The notes under the pieces were generated by a model. It was not told the DNA's origin. It did not search any database and saw only the letters and a program-made list of their open reading frames with translations. DNA of 18,676 nt from Phycisphaerales bacterium UBA7800. Lineage in GTDB: Bacteria > Planctomycetota > Phycisphaerae > Phycisphaerales > Phycisphaeraceae. The stretch covers positions 173,185 through 191,860 of the forward strand of contig DLCK01000028.1 in the NCBI GenBank assembly GCA_002480565.1, read 5' to 3'. Below are positions 8,190 to 16,386 of this stretch, one piece after another. Position 1 is the stretch's first letter; every line of letters starts with the position of its first letter. The position numbers and the translations under genes were made by a program.

Positions 8190-9119
8190 ATGATTTCATT
8201 GAGCGACATGATAATTGACGGTAAAGACCACGAGTTTGTCCGTAAAGGCAAGCCCAAATGGTTGAAAATGAAACTCCCCGGCGGGGATGGTTATCACGAT
8301 CTGCGTCAGATTGTTGACAAGCACTCTCTGCATACGGTCTGCGAGTCAGCCAAATGCCCCAACATGGGCGAGTGTTGGGCTCGAGGCACGGCTACGATCA
8401 TGATCCTGGGGGACATCTGCACCCGGTCTTGCGGCTTTTGCCATATCCAGACCGGACGCCCGCCTTTATTGGATACTGATGAACCACGTCGTGTTGGCGA
8501 AGCGGCCGGACTGATGCAGCTTAAGCACATTGTCATCACTTCCGTAAACCGCGATGAACTTGATGACGGTGGGGCAGCGATCTGGGCCCAAACGATCCGT
8601 GAAATTCGCAAGAACTCGCCGCAGACCTCCATCGAAGTCCTCATACCTGACTTCTGTGGTGATTGGGATGCGCTGAATGTCGTCCTGGCTGAACGTCCTG
8701 AAATTCTCAATCACAACATGGAAACCATCAGTCGGCTCTACTCGGTGGTGCGTCCACAAGCCAAGTATGAACGTTCACTGGAACTGCTTCGACGCTCCAA
8801 GGAGCAAGGCCTTAACACCAAGACCGGCATCATGGTGGGCATCGGCGAAGAAGATGCCGAAGTGACACAGTTGATGCAGGACCTCATCGACTACACGCAG
8901 ACCGATCATGGCTGCTGTGACATCCTGACCATTGGCCAGTATCTCCAACCCACCCGCAACCACCTGCCGGTGAACCGTTGGGTGGATCCTTCTCAGTTCG
9001 TTGCTTTTAAACAACTCGGTGAAGCAATGGGCATCCGCCACGTGGAGTCGGGCCCGATGGTTCGATCAAGCTATCACGCTGAAGACCAGGTTCTACAGAT
9101 TGAACAACCGGTCGCCTGA
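8190..9119 (+). CDS. lipA: Lipoyl synthase
   Basis: A 309-residue radical SAM enzyme that inserts two sulfurs into protein-bound octanoyl groups to make the lipoyl cofactor of 2-oxoacid dehydrogenases and the glycine cleavage system. The auxiliary cluster motif is complete (Cys51, Cys56 and Cys62 in CESAKCPNMGEC). The radical SAM motif is Cys77-x3-Cys81-x2-Cys84 in CTRSCGFCHI, where Gly replaces the usual Pro. HIVITSVNRDELDDGG and the C-terminal RSSYHAED (292-299), which provides the serine ligand of the auxiliary cluster, are present. Length matches the family. The stop lies 3 nt before truB, implying one transcript. No lipB is visible in the window, so the source of octanoylated substrate is not shown here. 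Confidence 0.98.
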   Translation: MISLSDMIIDGKDHEFVRKGKPKWLKMKLPGGDGYHDLRQIVDKHSLHTVCESAKCPNMGECWARGTATIMILGDICTRSCGFCHIQTGRPPLLDTDEPRRVGEAAGLMQLKHIVITSVNRDELDDGGAAIWAQTIREIRKNSPQTSIEVLIPDFCGDWDALNVVLAERPEILNHNMETISRLYSVVRPQAKYERSLELLRRSKEQGLNTKTGIMVGIGEEDAEVTQLMQDLIDYTQTDHGCCDILTIGQYLQPTRNHLPVNRWVDPSQFVAFKQLGEAMGIRHVESGPMVRSSYHAEDQVLQIEQPVA

Positions 9120-9122
9120 GTC

Positions 9123-9836
9123 ATGGGACGAAAACCTTACTCACATAGCAACCTCAATGGCCTTCTCATTGTCGATAAGCCGATGGGTTGGAGTTCCATG
9201 GATGTGATTCGTCGTATCCGTAGAGCGACTGATCGATGCAAAGCCGGACATGCAGGCACACTTGATCCATTGGCAACAGGAGTCGTGGTCTGCTGCCTTG
9301 GCAAAGCAACCAAACTCGTCGACTCACTCATGGGGACAACCAAAAAATATATCACCAAGGTTGACCTGTCCGCGTTTACTCAGACTGATGATCTTGAAGG
9401 TGAACGTGAGGAAGTGTCAGTCGATACACCGCCCTCACGCCAGGCAGTTATCGAAGCATTGGCCCAACTCACTGGCGAGATTCAACAAATCCCACCAATG
9501 TATTCAGCCATTCACATTGACGGCCAGCGTGCCTATAAACTCGCTCGCAAGGGTGAAGAAGTCCATATCGACCCGCGTACCGTGATGGTGCATGACATAC
9601 AACTCATGAATTACACATGGCCCTACGCAGAGTTGGACATCACCTGTGGCAAGGGAACCTATATCCGATCCATCGCCCGTGACCTTGGTAAAATTTTAGG
9701 AACCGGCGGACACTGTGCCTCGCTGCGCAGAACCGCGGTGGGGCAGTACACCGTGGACGAGGCGATTCCCGGATCACGTTTGGAAACACCAATCACACAG
9801 GAAGATTTGATTCAAGTCCAGAGCGTAGGGGAGTAG
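9123..9836 (+). CDS. truB: tRNA pseudouridine-55 synthase
   Basis: A 237-residue pseudouridine synthase that converts U55 to pseudouridine in the T-loop of tRNAs. Family motifs are in order: GLLIVDKPMGWSSMDV, then GHAGTLDPLATGVV with catalytic Asp48, KKYITKVDL, QIPPMYSAIHIDGQRAYKLAR, GTYIRSIARDLG and GGHCASLRRTAVG. It is shorter than the roughly 300-residue E. coli enzyme because the C-terminal PUA-like domain is missing. The ATG follows the lipA stop by 3 nt, so translation is probably coupled. The last codons and the stop lie in a G-rich near-repeat of GTAGGG(G)AG at about 9825-9847. No terminator is obvious before the convergent sulfatase gene, which ends 80 nt away. Confidence 0.97.
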   Translation: MGRKPYSHSNLNGLLIVDKPMGWSSMDVIRRIRRATDRCKAGHAGTLDPLATGVVVCCLGKATKLVDSLMGTTKKYITKVDLSAFTQTDDLEGEREEVSVDTPPSRQAVIEALAQLTGEIQQIPPMYSAIHIDGQRAYKLARKGEEVHIDPRTVMVHDIQLMNYTWPYAELDITCGKGTYIRSIARDLGKILGTGGHCASLRRTAVGQYTVDEAIPGSRLETPITQEDLIQVQSVGE

Positions 9837-9916
9837 GGAGTAGGGGCATACTACAGGACCGGTTATTCTTTCATTCCCGTGTAAACGCAAATCCATGTCG
9901 TGTTTGGATGATGCCA

Positions 9917-11392
9917 TCACCCCATCATACTGTCACCCGGATCTGTCGATTCATCTTTTGCGGTTGGCGCTTTTTCCATCAAGGCTGCCCGTGGCTGAGG
10001 GTCATCCAATTGATCCATCCAACCATTTAACAATCCAGCAAGTTTGTTTTGCAGTGGTGCGACCTTTGGATGGTTCGCATAGTTGCGTGTTTCATGCGGG
10101 TCTTCGATCATGTCATACAGTTCGGGTTTGTCGCCGATGTTGTGGATGAACTTATGCGTACTGGTACGGATCATCCGGTGTGAAAACCCACACCCTGATG
10201 AACCGTCGTATGCTGCAAAGACTGTCTTACGCGGTCGGTTGTTGGGTTGGCCATGTGCCAGGGGCAATAAGCTTTTGCCAGTGGAGTCGGTGATTGGATC
10301 AGAGCCTGCCTGTTCAAGGACAGCCGCAGTTAGGTCCAGATGATCGGTCATCTCCGTGACACGTCTGGCGGACTTCTGGCCGGGCGTTTTGACCAGCAGG
10401 GGGACTCGGACCGATTCTTCGTATAAACACATTTTCTGAAACAGCCGATGCGATCCAAGCATTTCACCATGATCTGAAGTAAAGACCAACAGCGTGTCTT
10501 CGTAGAGGCCTGTTTCTTTAAGCGCAGTCACAATCCGTCCGACACAGTCGTCGAGCATACTTGTCATCCCCATGTACATCGCCCAGACATGTGCCCAATG
10601 TTCCATCGGGACATGCGATCCGAGTTGGCCTGCGGTATTGGCAAGCTGCATCGCGGGCATACCTTGATACCACTTGCCCACGGTTGAAGGAATGCCGACT
10701 TGTTCGGGATGATACATGTGTGCCCATTTACGCGGAGCCCACAAAGGGGGGTGCGGAAGCCAGAACATCCCATACATGCAAAGGGGCTTGCTGCCATCGT
10801 GTTCCTTGATGGCAGTTACCATTTGATTGGTAATGACTGAATCGTAAAACAGATCTTCGCGTAACGGCCAGACTGCCGTGCGTGCACTTGTCCCCGAGGT
10901 GATCCGTGATTGTCCACCTGCATGTTCAAGCACGGGATCACGAAAGACAGTCATGTCCGGGAGCATCAACCCTTTTTTGTGCAGTTGGCGATGATGTGAT
11001 CCGACGGAGCTGGGGCCAATAAATTTGACATCCGGGCAGTTGGCTTCAAACCCGCCAGGTGTTCGAACATGTTGAATTCCTGCGTGATAAACGTCATAGC
11101 CCCTGGCAGAGATGCGATTGGGCACTAAGTCCAGATCGGCTTTCACCGTGCCATGTTCTCGTTCTTCAGGAAACCAGCCATTGATGATGGCACCATGCTG
11201 GCGCGGGTAAAGCCCCGTCATCAGGCTGCTGCGTGTAGGGACGCATAACGGGCAAATCGTATAGTGATGTTCGAATACAGTACTCTGCTGCGTCAGTGCA
11301 TCAAGGTGTGGTGTGTCACACTGTTGATCACCGTAAGCCTCCAGCAAGTCGTAGCGAAGTTGATCTGCCATAAGATAAATGATGTTGGACAT
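9917..11392 (-). CDS. Sulfatase (formylglycine-dependent, no signal peptide)
   Basis: A 491-residue type I sulfatase that hydrolyses sulfate esters or sulfamates from an unidentified substrate. The activation motif C-x-P-x-R is present as Cys50-VPTR in CPLCVPTRSSLMTG; this Cys would be oxidised to formylglycine. Metal-site residues include Asp10 in MADQLR and Asp307-His308 in FTSDHGEMLG. The N-terminus MSNIIYLMADQLRYD begins directly with the first beta strand, so no export signal is seen and the enzyme is probably cytoplasmic, unlike many planctomycete sulfatases. PELYDMIEDPHETRN is the typical C-terminal sulfatase segment. Its start is only 34 nt from that of the divergent DUF167 gene, so the promoters must overlap or lie inside coding sequence. 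No strong Shine-Dalgarno sequence is present. The family points to sulfated glycans, consistent with the other carbohydrate-related genes here. Confidence 0.93.
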   Translation of the reverse strand: MSNIIYLMADQLRYDLLEAYGDQQCDTPHLDALTQQSTVFEHHYTICPLCVPTRSSLMTGLYPRQHGAIINGWFPEEREHGTVKADLDLVPNRISARGYDVYHAGIQHVRTPGGFEANCPDVKFIGPSSVGSHHRQLHKKGLMLPDMTVFRDPVLEHAGGQSRITSGTSARTAVWPLREDLFYDSVITNQMVTAIKEHDGSKPLCMYGMFWLPHPPLWAPRKWAHMYHPEQVGIPSTVGKWYQGMPAMQLANTAGQLGSHVPMEHWAHVWAMYMGMTSMLDDCVGRIVTALKETGLYEDTLLVFTSDHGEMLGSHRLFQKMCLYEESVRVPLLVKTPGQKSARRVTEMTDHLDLTAAVLEQAGSDPITDSTGKSLLPLAHGQPNNRPRKTVFAAYDGSSGCGFSHRMIRTSTHKFIHNIGDKPELYDMIEDPHETRNYANHPKVAPLQNKLAGLLNGWMDQLDDPQPRAALMEKAPTAKDESTDPGDSMMG

Positions 11393-11426
11393 GCTAAAAG
11401 GCTAACGTTGCTGTATCTTGGTTTCA

Positions 11427-11750
11427 ATGTCATCTGAGATTTTCAACCATTTTGACACGTTCCTCAGCCATTCATCAGAAGGTGTTTTGTTGCAGGTCAA
11501 AGCCGTTCCATGTGCCAGTCGGACGCGAATTGCCGGTGTTTTAGGGGATCGTTTGAAAGTTCAGGTAGCAGCAGCACCCGAAGGTGGCAAGGCAAATAAA
11601 GCGATCTGTAAATTGCTTGCCAAGACATTTTCTTTACCCCCGCGCGAGGTTTGTGTGATCCGGGGTACAACCAATCCACATAAAACCGTACAATTGTCAG
11701 GCCTTGATTTGAACAAGGTGATTGCTGTTTTACAAATGATTCTTCAGTGA
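11427..11750 (+). CDS. DUF167 (YggU-type) small protein
   Basis: A 107-residue protein with the DUF167/YggU core: VLLQVKAVPCASRTRIAG, then LKVQVAAAPEGGKANKAICKLLAKTF, and a RGTTNPHKTVQLSGL segment matching the usual SxxKxVxI end. The family is widespread in bacteria and eukaryotes and its function is unknown. ATG 11427 is chosen over the in-frame TTG at 11418, since neither has a clear ribosome binding site and the family core begins well after both. It is the first gene of a tight plus-strand run with the HDAC-like gene, whose in-frame GTG (11747) overlaps this stop. Confidence 0.85.
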   Translation: MSSEIFNHFDTFLSHSSEGVLLQVKAVPCASRTRIAGVLGDRLKVQVAAAPEGGKANKAICKLLAKTFSLPPREVCVIRGTTNPHKTVQLSGLDLNKVIAVLQMILQ

Positions 11751-11761
11751 GATGCGTTACC

Positions 11762-12730
11762 ATGCCCACCGGTCTGGTTCATGATCCTGTATACCAACGT
11801 CACGCCACCGGGCCAAGGCATCCGGAGCGCCCAGAACGTCTTGAGGCCATCGATACGATGCTTCATGAGACGGGGCTCATTGACGCGGTGGTTACTGTAC
11901 CGTTTCATACAGTGGATGAGTCTTGGCTACTGAAAATGCATGATCGAAATTATCTGCATCGCATTCATGCAGCCTGCAGCTATGGCGTACCGTTTGTGGA
12001 TGTTCCCGACTCGGTGGTTTGCCGTGCGTCAGAATTGGTTGCCAAACAAGCTGTCGGCGGATGTCTCGAAGCAGCCAAGCAGGTGATGACGGGGCAAATC
12101 AATAATGCGTTTTGTGCCGTGCGTCCGCCGGGACATCACGCGGAACGTGATCGCTCCATGGGCTTTTGTCTGTATAACAACATCGCCATCACCGCGGAGT
12201 ATTTACTTACGGAATATGACCTGTCGCGTATTGCCATTGTCGATTTTGATGTGCATCACGGCAATGGAACCCAGCATCTCTTTGAAGACCGCAGCGATGT
12301 CTTGTTTATCAGTACACATGAAGACCCCAATCACCAGTTTCCCGGGACAGGTTTTTCTGACGAGCAAGGTGTTGGTGCAGGTAAAGGCTACACCCTTAAT
12401 ATCCCCATGTCCGTTGGCAGTGATGATGAAGCATTTGAGAAAGTTTTTAACAAGAAGGTCCTACCCAGACTCCGCGAGTATCAACCGCAGTTTTTACTCA
12501 TCTCCGCCGGTTTTGATGCAGCGACCAATGACCTGCTCGGACACCTGTGTGTAAGTACGCAGGGCTTTGCATGGATGAGTCAGCAATTGATTCAAATAGC
12601 TGGTGAATTTTGCCAGGGACGCGTGGTTTCAATCCTTGAAGGCGGATACGAAGTCAACAGTCTTAAACAGGCCGTCGCGGTCCACATTGAAGCCTTGTTG
12701 CATGCCAGTGTTCCAAGTGTCAATGGTTGA
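11762..12730 (+). CDS. HDAC-superfamily deacetylase
   Basis: A 322-residue zinc-dependent deacetylase of the histone deacetylase / acetylpolyamine amidohydrolase superfamily. Motifs are complete: the N-terminal HATGPRHPERPERL, RPPGHHAER with the catalytic His125-His126 pair, GFCLYNNIAI, VDFDVHHGNGTQ with zinc ligands Asp163 and His165, the third ligand Asp252 in SAGFDA, and Tyr296 in LEGGYEV. The pattern resembles class II-like bacterial enzymes acting on acetyl-lysine or acetylated polyamines; the substrate is not readable. ATG 11762 gives the usual MPTGLVHDP start. An in-frame GTG at 11747 overlaps the upstream stop codon and would allow translational coupling. It lies in a same-strand run with DUF167 and two YkgJ-like genes, which suggests shared transcription but does not define a pathway. 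Confidence 0.94.
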   Translation: MPTGLVHDPVYQRHATGPRHPERPERLEAIDTMLHETGLIDAVVTVPFHTVDESWLLKMHDRNYLHRIHAACSYGVPFVDVPDSVVCRASELVAKQAVGGCLEAAKQVMTGQINNAFCAVRPPGHHAERDRSMGFCLYNNIAITAEYLLTEYDLSRIAIVDFDVHHGNGTQHLFEDRSDVLFISTHEDPNHQFPGTGFSDEQGVGAGKGYTLNIPMSVGSDDEAFEKVFNKKVLPRLREYQPQFLLISAGFDAATNDLLGHLCVSTQGFAWMSQQLIQIAGEFCQGRVVSILEGGYEVNSLKQAVAVHIEALLHASVPSVNG

Positions 12731-12781
12731 ACCTTACCGGTCGCATGGGAAAAGATTTCACCCCGTGATACAATACCCGCT

Positions 12782-13252
12782 ATGCCTGATTCCGCCGATA
12801 CACAAACAACATGGTATGACGATGGTCTGAGTTTCACCTGCACCCAGTGTGGCAATTGCTGCACGGGGCCAACAGGCTATGTCTGGTTCAATGACCAGGA
12901 AGCCAGGGAAATGGCGGATCACCTGGGAATGAAGAAGGTCGAATTTCTACAGATTTACAGCTTTGTTGAATATGGTCGTCGGACACTTAAAGAAATTCAA
13001 AACAAGCAAGGTGAATACGACTGTGTCTTCCTCAAAGAAAACAAAGAAGGGCAGCGGGGGTGTTCGATCTACTCTGTCCGACCTCAGCAATGTCGTACAT
13101 GGCCGTTCTGGCCTGAAAATCTCAAAACCCCAAAGCATTGGGAACGCGCTTCTGTCAGATGCCCAGGCATGACTGCAGGAGGAGCTAAAGGTCAAGGCAA
13201 GTTCTATCCCATCGAAGACATCCGAGTGATTCGAGACAGCAATGACGGATGA
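12782..13252 (+). CDS. YkgJ-family cysteine-cluster protein, first of a tandem pair
   Basis: A 156-residue protein with the YkgJ signature CxxCxxCC as Cys20, Cys23, Cys26-Cys27 in CTQCGNCCTGP. Four further cysteines follow at 81, 94, 104 and 127, within DCVFL, GCSIYSVRPQQCRTWPFW and RCPGM. The family (UPF0153-like) is thought to bind zinc or an iron-sulfur cluster through these residues; its reaction is not established. Its last 11 nt overlap the start of the next gene, so the two are probably translated together. It starts 51 nt after the HDAC-like gene. Confidence 0.9.
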   Translation: MPDSADTQTTWYDDGLSFTCTQCGNCCTGPTGYVWFNDQEAREMADHLGMKKVEFLQIYSFVEYGRRTLKEIQNKQGEYDCVFLKENKEGQRGCSIYSVRPQQCRTWPFWPENLKTPKHWERASVRCPGMTAGGAKGQGKFYPIEDIRVIRDSNDG

Positions 13253-13718
13253 GAACCACTGGCGCAAATGGTATGAACTTGGCCAAACACCACAGATTGA
13301 TCAAGCCATCCGGCAAATTTACGATGACCTTGGGCAAGCCATTTCCGCCAAGGGGCCGACCTGTTGGTCCAGTGGCAAATGCTGTAATTTCAATGCCTAC
13401 GGCCACCTGCTCTATGTGACCGGTTTGGAGATCGCCTGGTACTGTCGACAAATCCCCAATAGCCCAGAGTCAATTGACCTCAAAGCAGCATGCCCGTTTC
13501 AGGTCGATGGACTCTGCTCAACGCATACCATCCGCCCGTTGGGTTGCCGAGTCTATTTCTGCCAGCAGGGGACCTCAGATTGGCAACAGGAAATTTACGA
13601 AAAATTTCAGCAACAACTCGTCGATCTGCATAAGCAATTGGACATCCCCTATGCCTACATGGAATGGCGCCATGGATTGTCCGAAGCGTTCCAGAACCGA
13701 CCTGCCGCGACAGATTAG
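13242..13718 (+). CDS. Divergent YkgJ-like cysteine-rich protein, second of the pair
   Basis: A 158-residue protein related in layout to the preceding YkgJ protein but with an altered cluster: Cys41-x5-Cys47-Cys48 (CWSSGKCCNF) replaces CxxCxxCC. Cys68, Cys84, Cys92, Cys102 and Cys107 follow, in ACPFQVDGLCSTHTIRPLGCRVYFC. The shared RP-x2-C-R segment after the short C-x7-C spacing supports homology. Eight cysteines remain, enough for a metal centre with a changed ligand arrangement. The ATG overlaps the previous gene by 11 nt, indicating coupled translation. No function is assigned. A partner or specialised paralogue of the first protein is an inference. Confidence 0.83.
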   Translation: MTDENHWRKWYELGQTPQIDQAIRQIYDDLGQAISAKGPTCWSSGKCCNFNAYGHLLYVTGLEIAWYCRQIPNSPESIDLKAACPFQVDGLCSTHTIRPLGCRVYFCQQGTSDWQQEIYEKFQQQLVDLHKQLDIPYAYMEWRHGLSEAFQNRPAATD

Positions 13719-13725
13719 AAATTTC

Positions 13726-13784
13726 ACTCGCTCCAGGACGCTTTAGGCCTCTTCCAACTTGCCTCCCGCAAGTTACCGGCTAGA
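13726..13784 (+). repeat. Possible diverged, interrupted copy of the right-end repeat
   Basis: Three blocks occur here in the same order as in the repeat at 18057-18096 read on the minus strand: ACTCGCTCCA (13726-13735), ACTTGCCT (13757-13764) and GGCTAGA (13778-13784). Extra bases lie between them, and the middle block forms a 7-bp hairpin, AACTTGC / GCAAGTT (13756-13774, 5-nt loop). No T-run follows, so it is not a standard terminator. The relation is suggestive only. Confidence 0.3.
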
Positions 13785-13843
13785 CTTAGAACACCTGTTT
13801 AAATGCGTTTTGTCAACGATTATGCAATCATGAAAAGGATATC

Positions 13844-15172
13844 ATGAAACGATCTGTCATTGGATTGGGACTCGTACTATTCTTCATGGTTGGTGTTGCA
13901 CATGCTCAGCAAGCAACCTCGAGCGACATCCGCAATATGCTTTCAGAGTTGCCCGGTAAAATCGCCCGACACCGCATCAGCATCAAACGTTGCGATATGC
14001 CACCCATCATTGATGGTAAGCTCGATGACCCAGCATGGGACCACGCGGCATTACTGACAAATTTCATTCGATCAAATGATAATCTTGATGACAAAGTCCC
14101 CGGTATCACGCCTGCTGAAGCCGAGTCACTGATTTATGTCACCTATGACGATACGCATTTTTATGTCGGTGCTCGCATGATGGAACCCTACATGCGGTAT
14201 CTCGTAAGCGCTTCGGAAAATCGCGATGACAGTGTCTGGACCGATGATGCACTGGAATGGTTTTTGGATACTGACCAGACCGGCCAGGAAGTCATACAGC
14301 TGATTACCAACAACGCGGGCATTATCTGGGACGGGCACGATTATGAGCGGAAGACCAACGTCTCATGGACATGTGAAGGATTCCGTGTAGCCACCTACCA
14401 TGATCAGGACTGCTGGTATGTGGAATGGGCCGTCCCCTATGAAGGATTAGGGATGCCCGTTCCCCAAAAGGGGGATATCTGGCGCGTCCAGTTTGCACGA
14501 CAACGCTACACCACGCCAACGGGTAAACGACGCGAAAACACAACATGGGTCGGCAGCATTGAAGCATCATTCAAAACCCCCGACTGGTTTGGCGAGTTAC
14601 TCTTTAATGAAAATGTCTCAACCGTCGCAGCCGTTGTGCCTGAAGCAACCTTCGGTAAACAGATGGCTTCAATCTCCATCCACAACGGCAAGGCAACCGA
14701 TCTGCCGCTGACCTTTTACACTTCATCCACCGGCCAGTCGCATCAATCCTACACCACCACCGGAAGCGTCCCCGCAGGGCAGACCAAATCTTTCGATATC
14801 CCCATGATCACCGAAGACGAAGGTGCCAACATCAATGCTTTGCAAGTCTATTCGGGGACAGAATTGTTGTCAGTGGTTCGCCGCAGTTATTTCATTGAGC
14901 CGATCACGGTACCGATGCGGGAAAAACTCAAATACGCTTTAATGCTTTCCAAAGCTCAATCACAAAGCCAGGCATTCCGAGACAACATGGTCAAACGAGC
15001 ATTACAAATGCAAGAGCAGCTCAACAAACTTGATCAGATCAAATCCGAACTCATTAATGGCAATTTCTCAGAACTCGACAAAATGCAAAAATGGGAAGAA
15101 GTTGTCCAGGCTTTCAACGCAATCGATATTCCAACACCACCTGAAAAACCCAAGCTCTCCATCTGGCGATAA
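13844..15172 (+). CDS. Exported CBM9-like carbohydrate-binding domain protein
   Basis: A 442-residue secreted protein. Residues 1-21 are a clear signal peptide (MKRSVIG, hydrophobic stretch, AHA-QQ). Residues about 45-255 show the family 9 carbohydrate-binding or sugar-binding DOMON-like fold: PPIIDGKLDDPAWDHA, LIYVTYDDTHFYVGARM, SVWTDDALEWFLDTDQTG and DCWYVEWAVPYEGLG, then RVQFARQR and WFGELLF. A beta-rich region follows. The last 90 residues (MLSKAQSQSQAF to NAIDI) are strongly helical and probably form a coiled coil. These proteins bind glycans or sit in exported complexes; no catalytic residues are apparent. AAGGA lies a few bases before the ATG. It begins 125 nt after the YkgJ pair and is followed by another exported protein on the same strand. 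Confidence 0.85.
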   Translation: MKRSVIGLGLVLFFMVGVAHAQQATSSDIRNMLSELPGKIARHRISIKRCDMPPIIDGKLDDPAWDHAALLTNFIRSNDNLDDKVPGITPAEAESLIYVTYDDTHFYVGARMMEPYMRYLVSASENRDDSVWTDDALEWFLDTDQTGQEVIQLITNNAGIIWDGHDYERKTNVSWTCEGFRVATYHDQDCWYVEWAVPYEGLGMPVPQKGDIWRVQFARQRYTTPTGKRRENTTWVGSIEASFKTPDWFGELLFNENVSTVAAVVPEATFGKQMASISIHNGKATDLPLTFYTSSTGQSHQSYTTTGSVPAGQTKSFDIPMITEDEGANINALQVYSGTELLSVVRRSYFIEPITVPMREKLKYALMLSKAQSQSQAFRDNMVKRALQMQEQLNKLDQIKSELINGNFSELDKMQKWEEVVQAFNAIDIPTPPEKPKLSIWR

Positions 15173-15258
15173 CTTTCGTGTGTATATCTATTGAGTTTTT
15201 TCGACACTTCCCGCAGATTTAGATTGTCCCTCTTCGCGATATTTGGATATGTGATCTT

Positions 15259-16101
15259 ATGAAAATGAATCAATTTGTAATGTTGTTTATTTTGCTTGCC
15301 GTTTGTTCGCTGGTGTTGGCGGAGCAGCAAGTTCAGAATCAAAAACCCGATGCCGTGTACACGTATAAGCACGTCGAGGATGTGGAGCTTAAGCTCAATG
15401 TCTATTTCCCGCCGGATCATAAAGTCACTGATAAGCGTCCTGCCATCGTCTTTTATTTCGGTGGCGGTTGGACTAGCGGAAATATGGATCACTTCAAACG
15501 ACAAAGCCTGCGCTTGGCGCAATTGGGGATGGTCGCTATCACGCCGGATTATCGCACGAAAAAACGACATGGCACCCCACCGTTTGATTGCGTTGCCGAT
15601 GCCAAGTCCGCGATGCGTTGGGTCCGCAAGAATGCTGCAAAGTTAGGTGTCGATGCTGAGAGGATCGTTGCAGGGGGTGGTTCAGCAGGTGGACATCTTG
15701 CAGCCGCATGTGCTTTGATTAAATCCTTTGACGACCCGCAGGACGATGTATCGATCAGCCCGGTTCCTGTTGCACTCGTGCTGTTTAATCCTGTGATTGA
15801 CAATGGGCCAGGGGGTTATGGCCATGATCGGATCAAGGATAAGTATCCCGAATTTTCACCATTGCATAACATCACCCAAAACGCTCCACCAACTCTGATC
15901 ATGCTCGGCGATAAGGATAAATTGATTCCTGTTGCCACCATGGAAGAATACAAAAAACGGATGCAGCAAGTCGGTTCAGAATGTGAAGTCATCATTTACA
16001 AAGACCAGGGCCACGGTTTTTTCAATCGTGGTGAAAGCTTTAAACAGACACTCGAAGCAGCAGAGACTTTTCTGAAAAAGCAAGGCTTCATCAAGCAGTG
16101 A
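15259..16101 (+). CDS. Exported alpha/beta-hydrolase (esterase/lipase, BD-FAE or HSL-like)
   Basis: A 280-residue secreted serine hydrolase. Residues 1-21 are a signal peptide ending near VLA-E. The oxyanion-hole strand is FYFGGGWTSGN (65-75), where Phe replaces the His of the usual HGGG motif. The nucleophile elbow is GGSAGG with Ser142. Asp218 or Asp220 in LGDKDKLIP is the acid, and His252 in DQGHGFF completes the triad. The architecture matches planctomycete esterases that remove acyl groups from glycans or small esters; the substrate is unknown. Length is typical. The ATG at 15259 lacks a strong ribosome binding site, and the next Met is two codons on. It follows the CBM9-like gene by 86 nt, with which it may act outside the cytoplasm, but shared regulation is not shown. 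Confidence 0.92.
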   Translation: MKMNQFVMLFILLAVCSLVLAEQQVQNQKPDAVYTYKHVEDVELKLNVYFPPDHKVTDKRPAIVFYFGGGWTSGNMDHFKRQSLRLAQLGMVAITPDYRTKKRHGTPPFDCVADAKSAMRWVRKNAAKLGVDAERIVAGGGSAGGHLAAACALIKSFDDPQDDVSISPVPVALVLFNPVIDNGPGGYGHDRIKDKYPEFSPLHNITQNAPPTLIMLGDKDKLIPVATMEEYKKRMQQVGSECEVIIYKDQGHGFFNRGESFKQTLEAAETFLKKQGFIKQ

Positions 16102-16386
16102 TTATCAGCATTGATTGATGTTCCTTACGATGCTGGCACTTGCAGTTGTTCGAGTATTTTTGATGCGCCTTCTGTTCATGCTCTTTAAATGTACTTTCCT
16201 CATAATCGGCATAATCATTATAAACATGTTCAACTACGACGATATGTGCATTGTCGTTTGATCTATATCTACCACCTTCTGAATGTGGTGTATATTGAAT
16301 TTCATATCATCAAGCAAGTTCGAAATGATCTTGATTTGATGCTGAAAATGATATGTTAATATAAAAATACTTCCGGAGATTTGAAA
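16102..16386 (+). promoter_or_regulatory. AT-rich spacer with candidate promoter for the PEP-CTERM gene
   Basis: No gene is seen in these 285 nt. CAGCAT (16106-16111) and ATGCTG (16130-16135) could form a weak hairpin after the hydrolase gene, but no T-run follows directly. Near the right end TTGATG (16336-16341), 18 nt, then TATAAA (16360-16365) make a plausible sigma-70-type promoter, with GGAG at 16375-16378. TATAAAAATACTTCCGGA (16360-16377) nearly repeats a segment upstream of the SDR gene. The promoter is inferred. Confidence 0.45.

Noticed and set aside
9231..9242. ATCGATGCAAA, resembling the operator core
   Set aside because: It lies inside truB coding sequence, lacks the TGT half-site and is likely chance.
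11747..11761. GTG at 11747 as the HDAC-like gene start
   Set aside because: Possible because it overlaps the upstream stop, but MPTGLVHDP from ATG 11762 fits the family start better.
12105..12554. Open frame of 149 codons in another frame inside the HDAC-like gene
   Set aside because: Overlaps catalytic motifs of the real gene and shows no domain of its own.
13756..13774. Perfect 7-bp hairpin after the YkgJ pair, considered as a terminator
   Set aside because: No T-run follows on either strand; kept only as part of the possible repeat.
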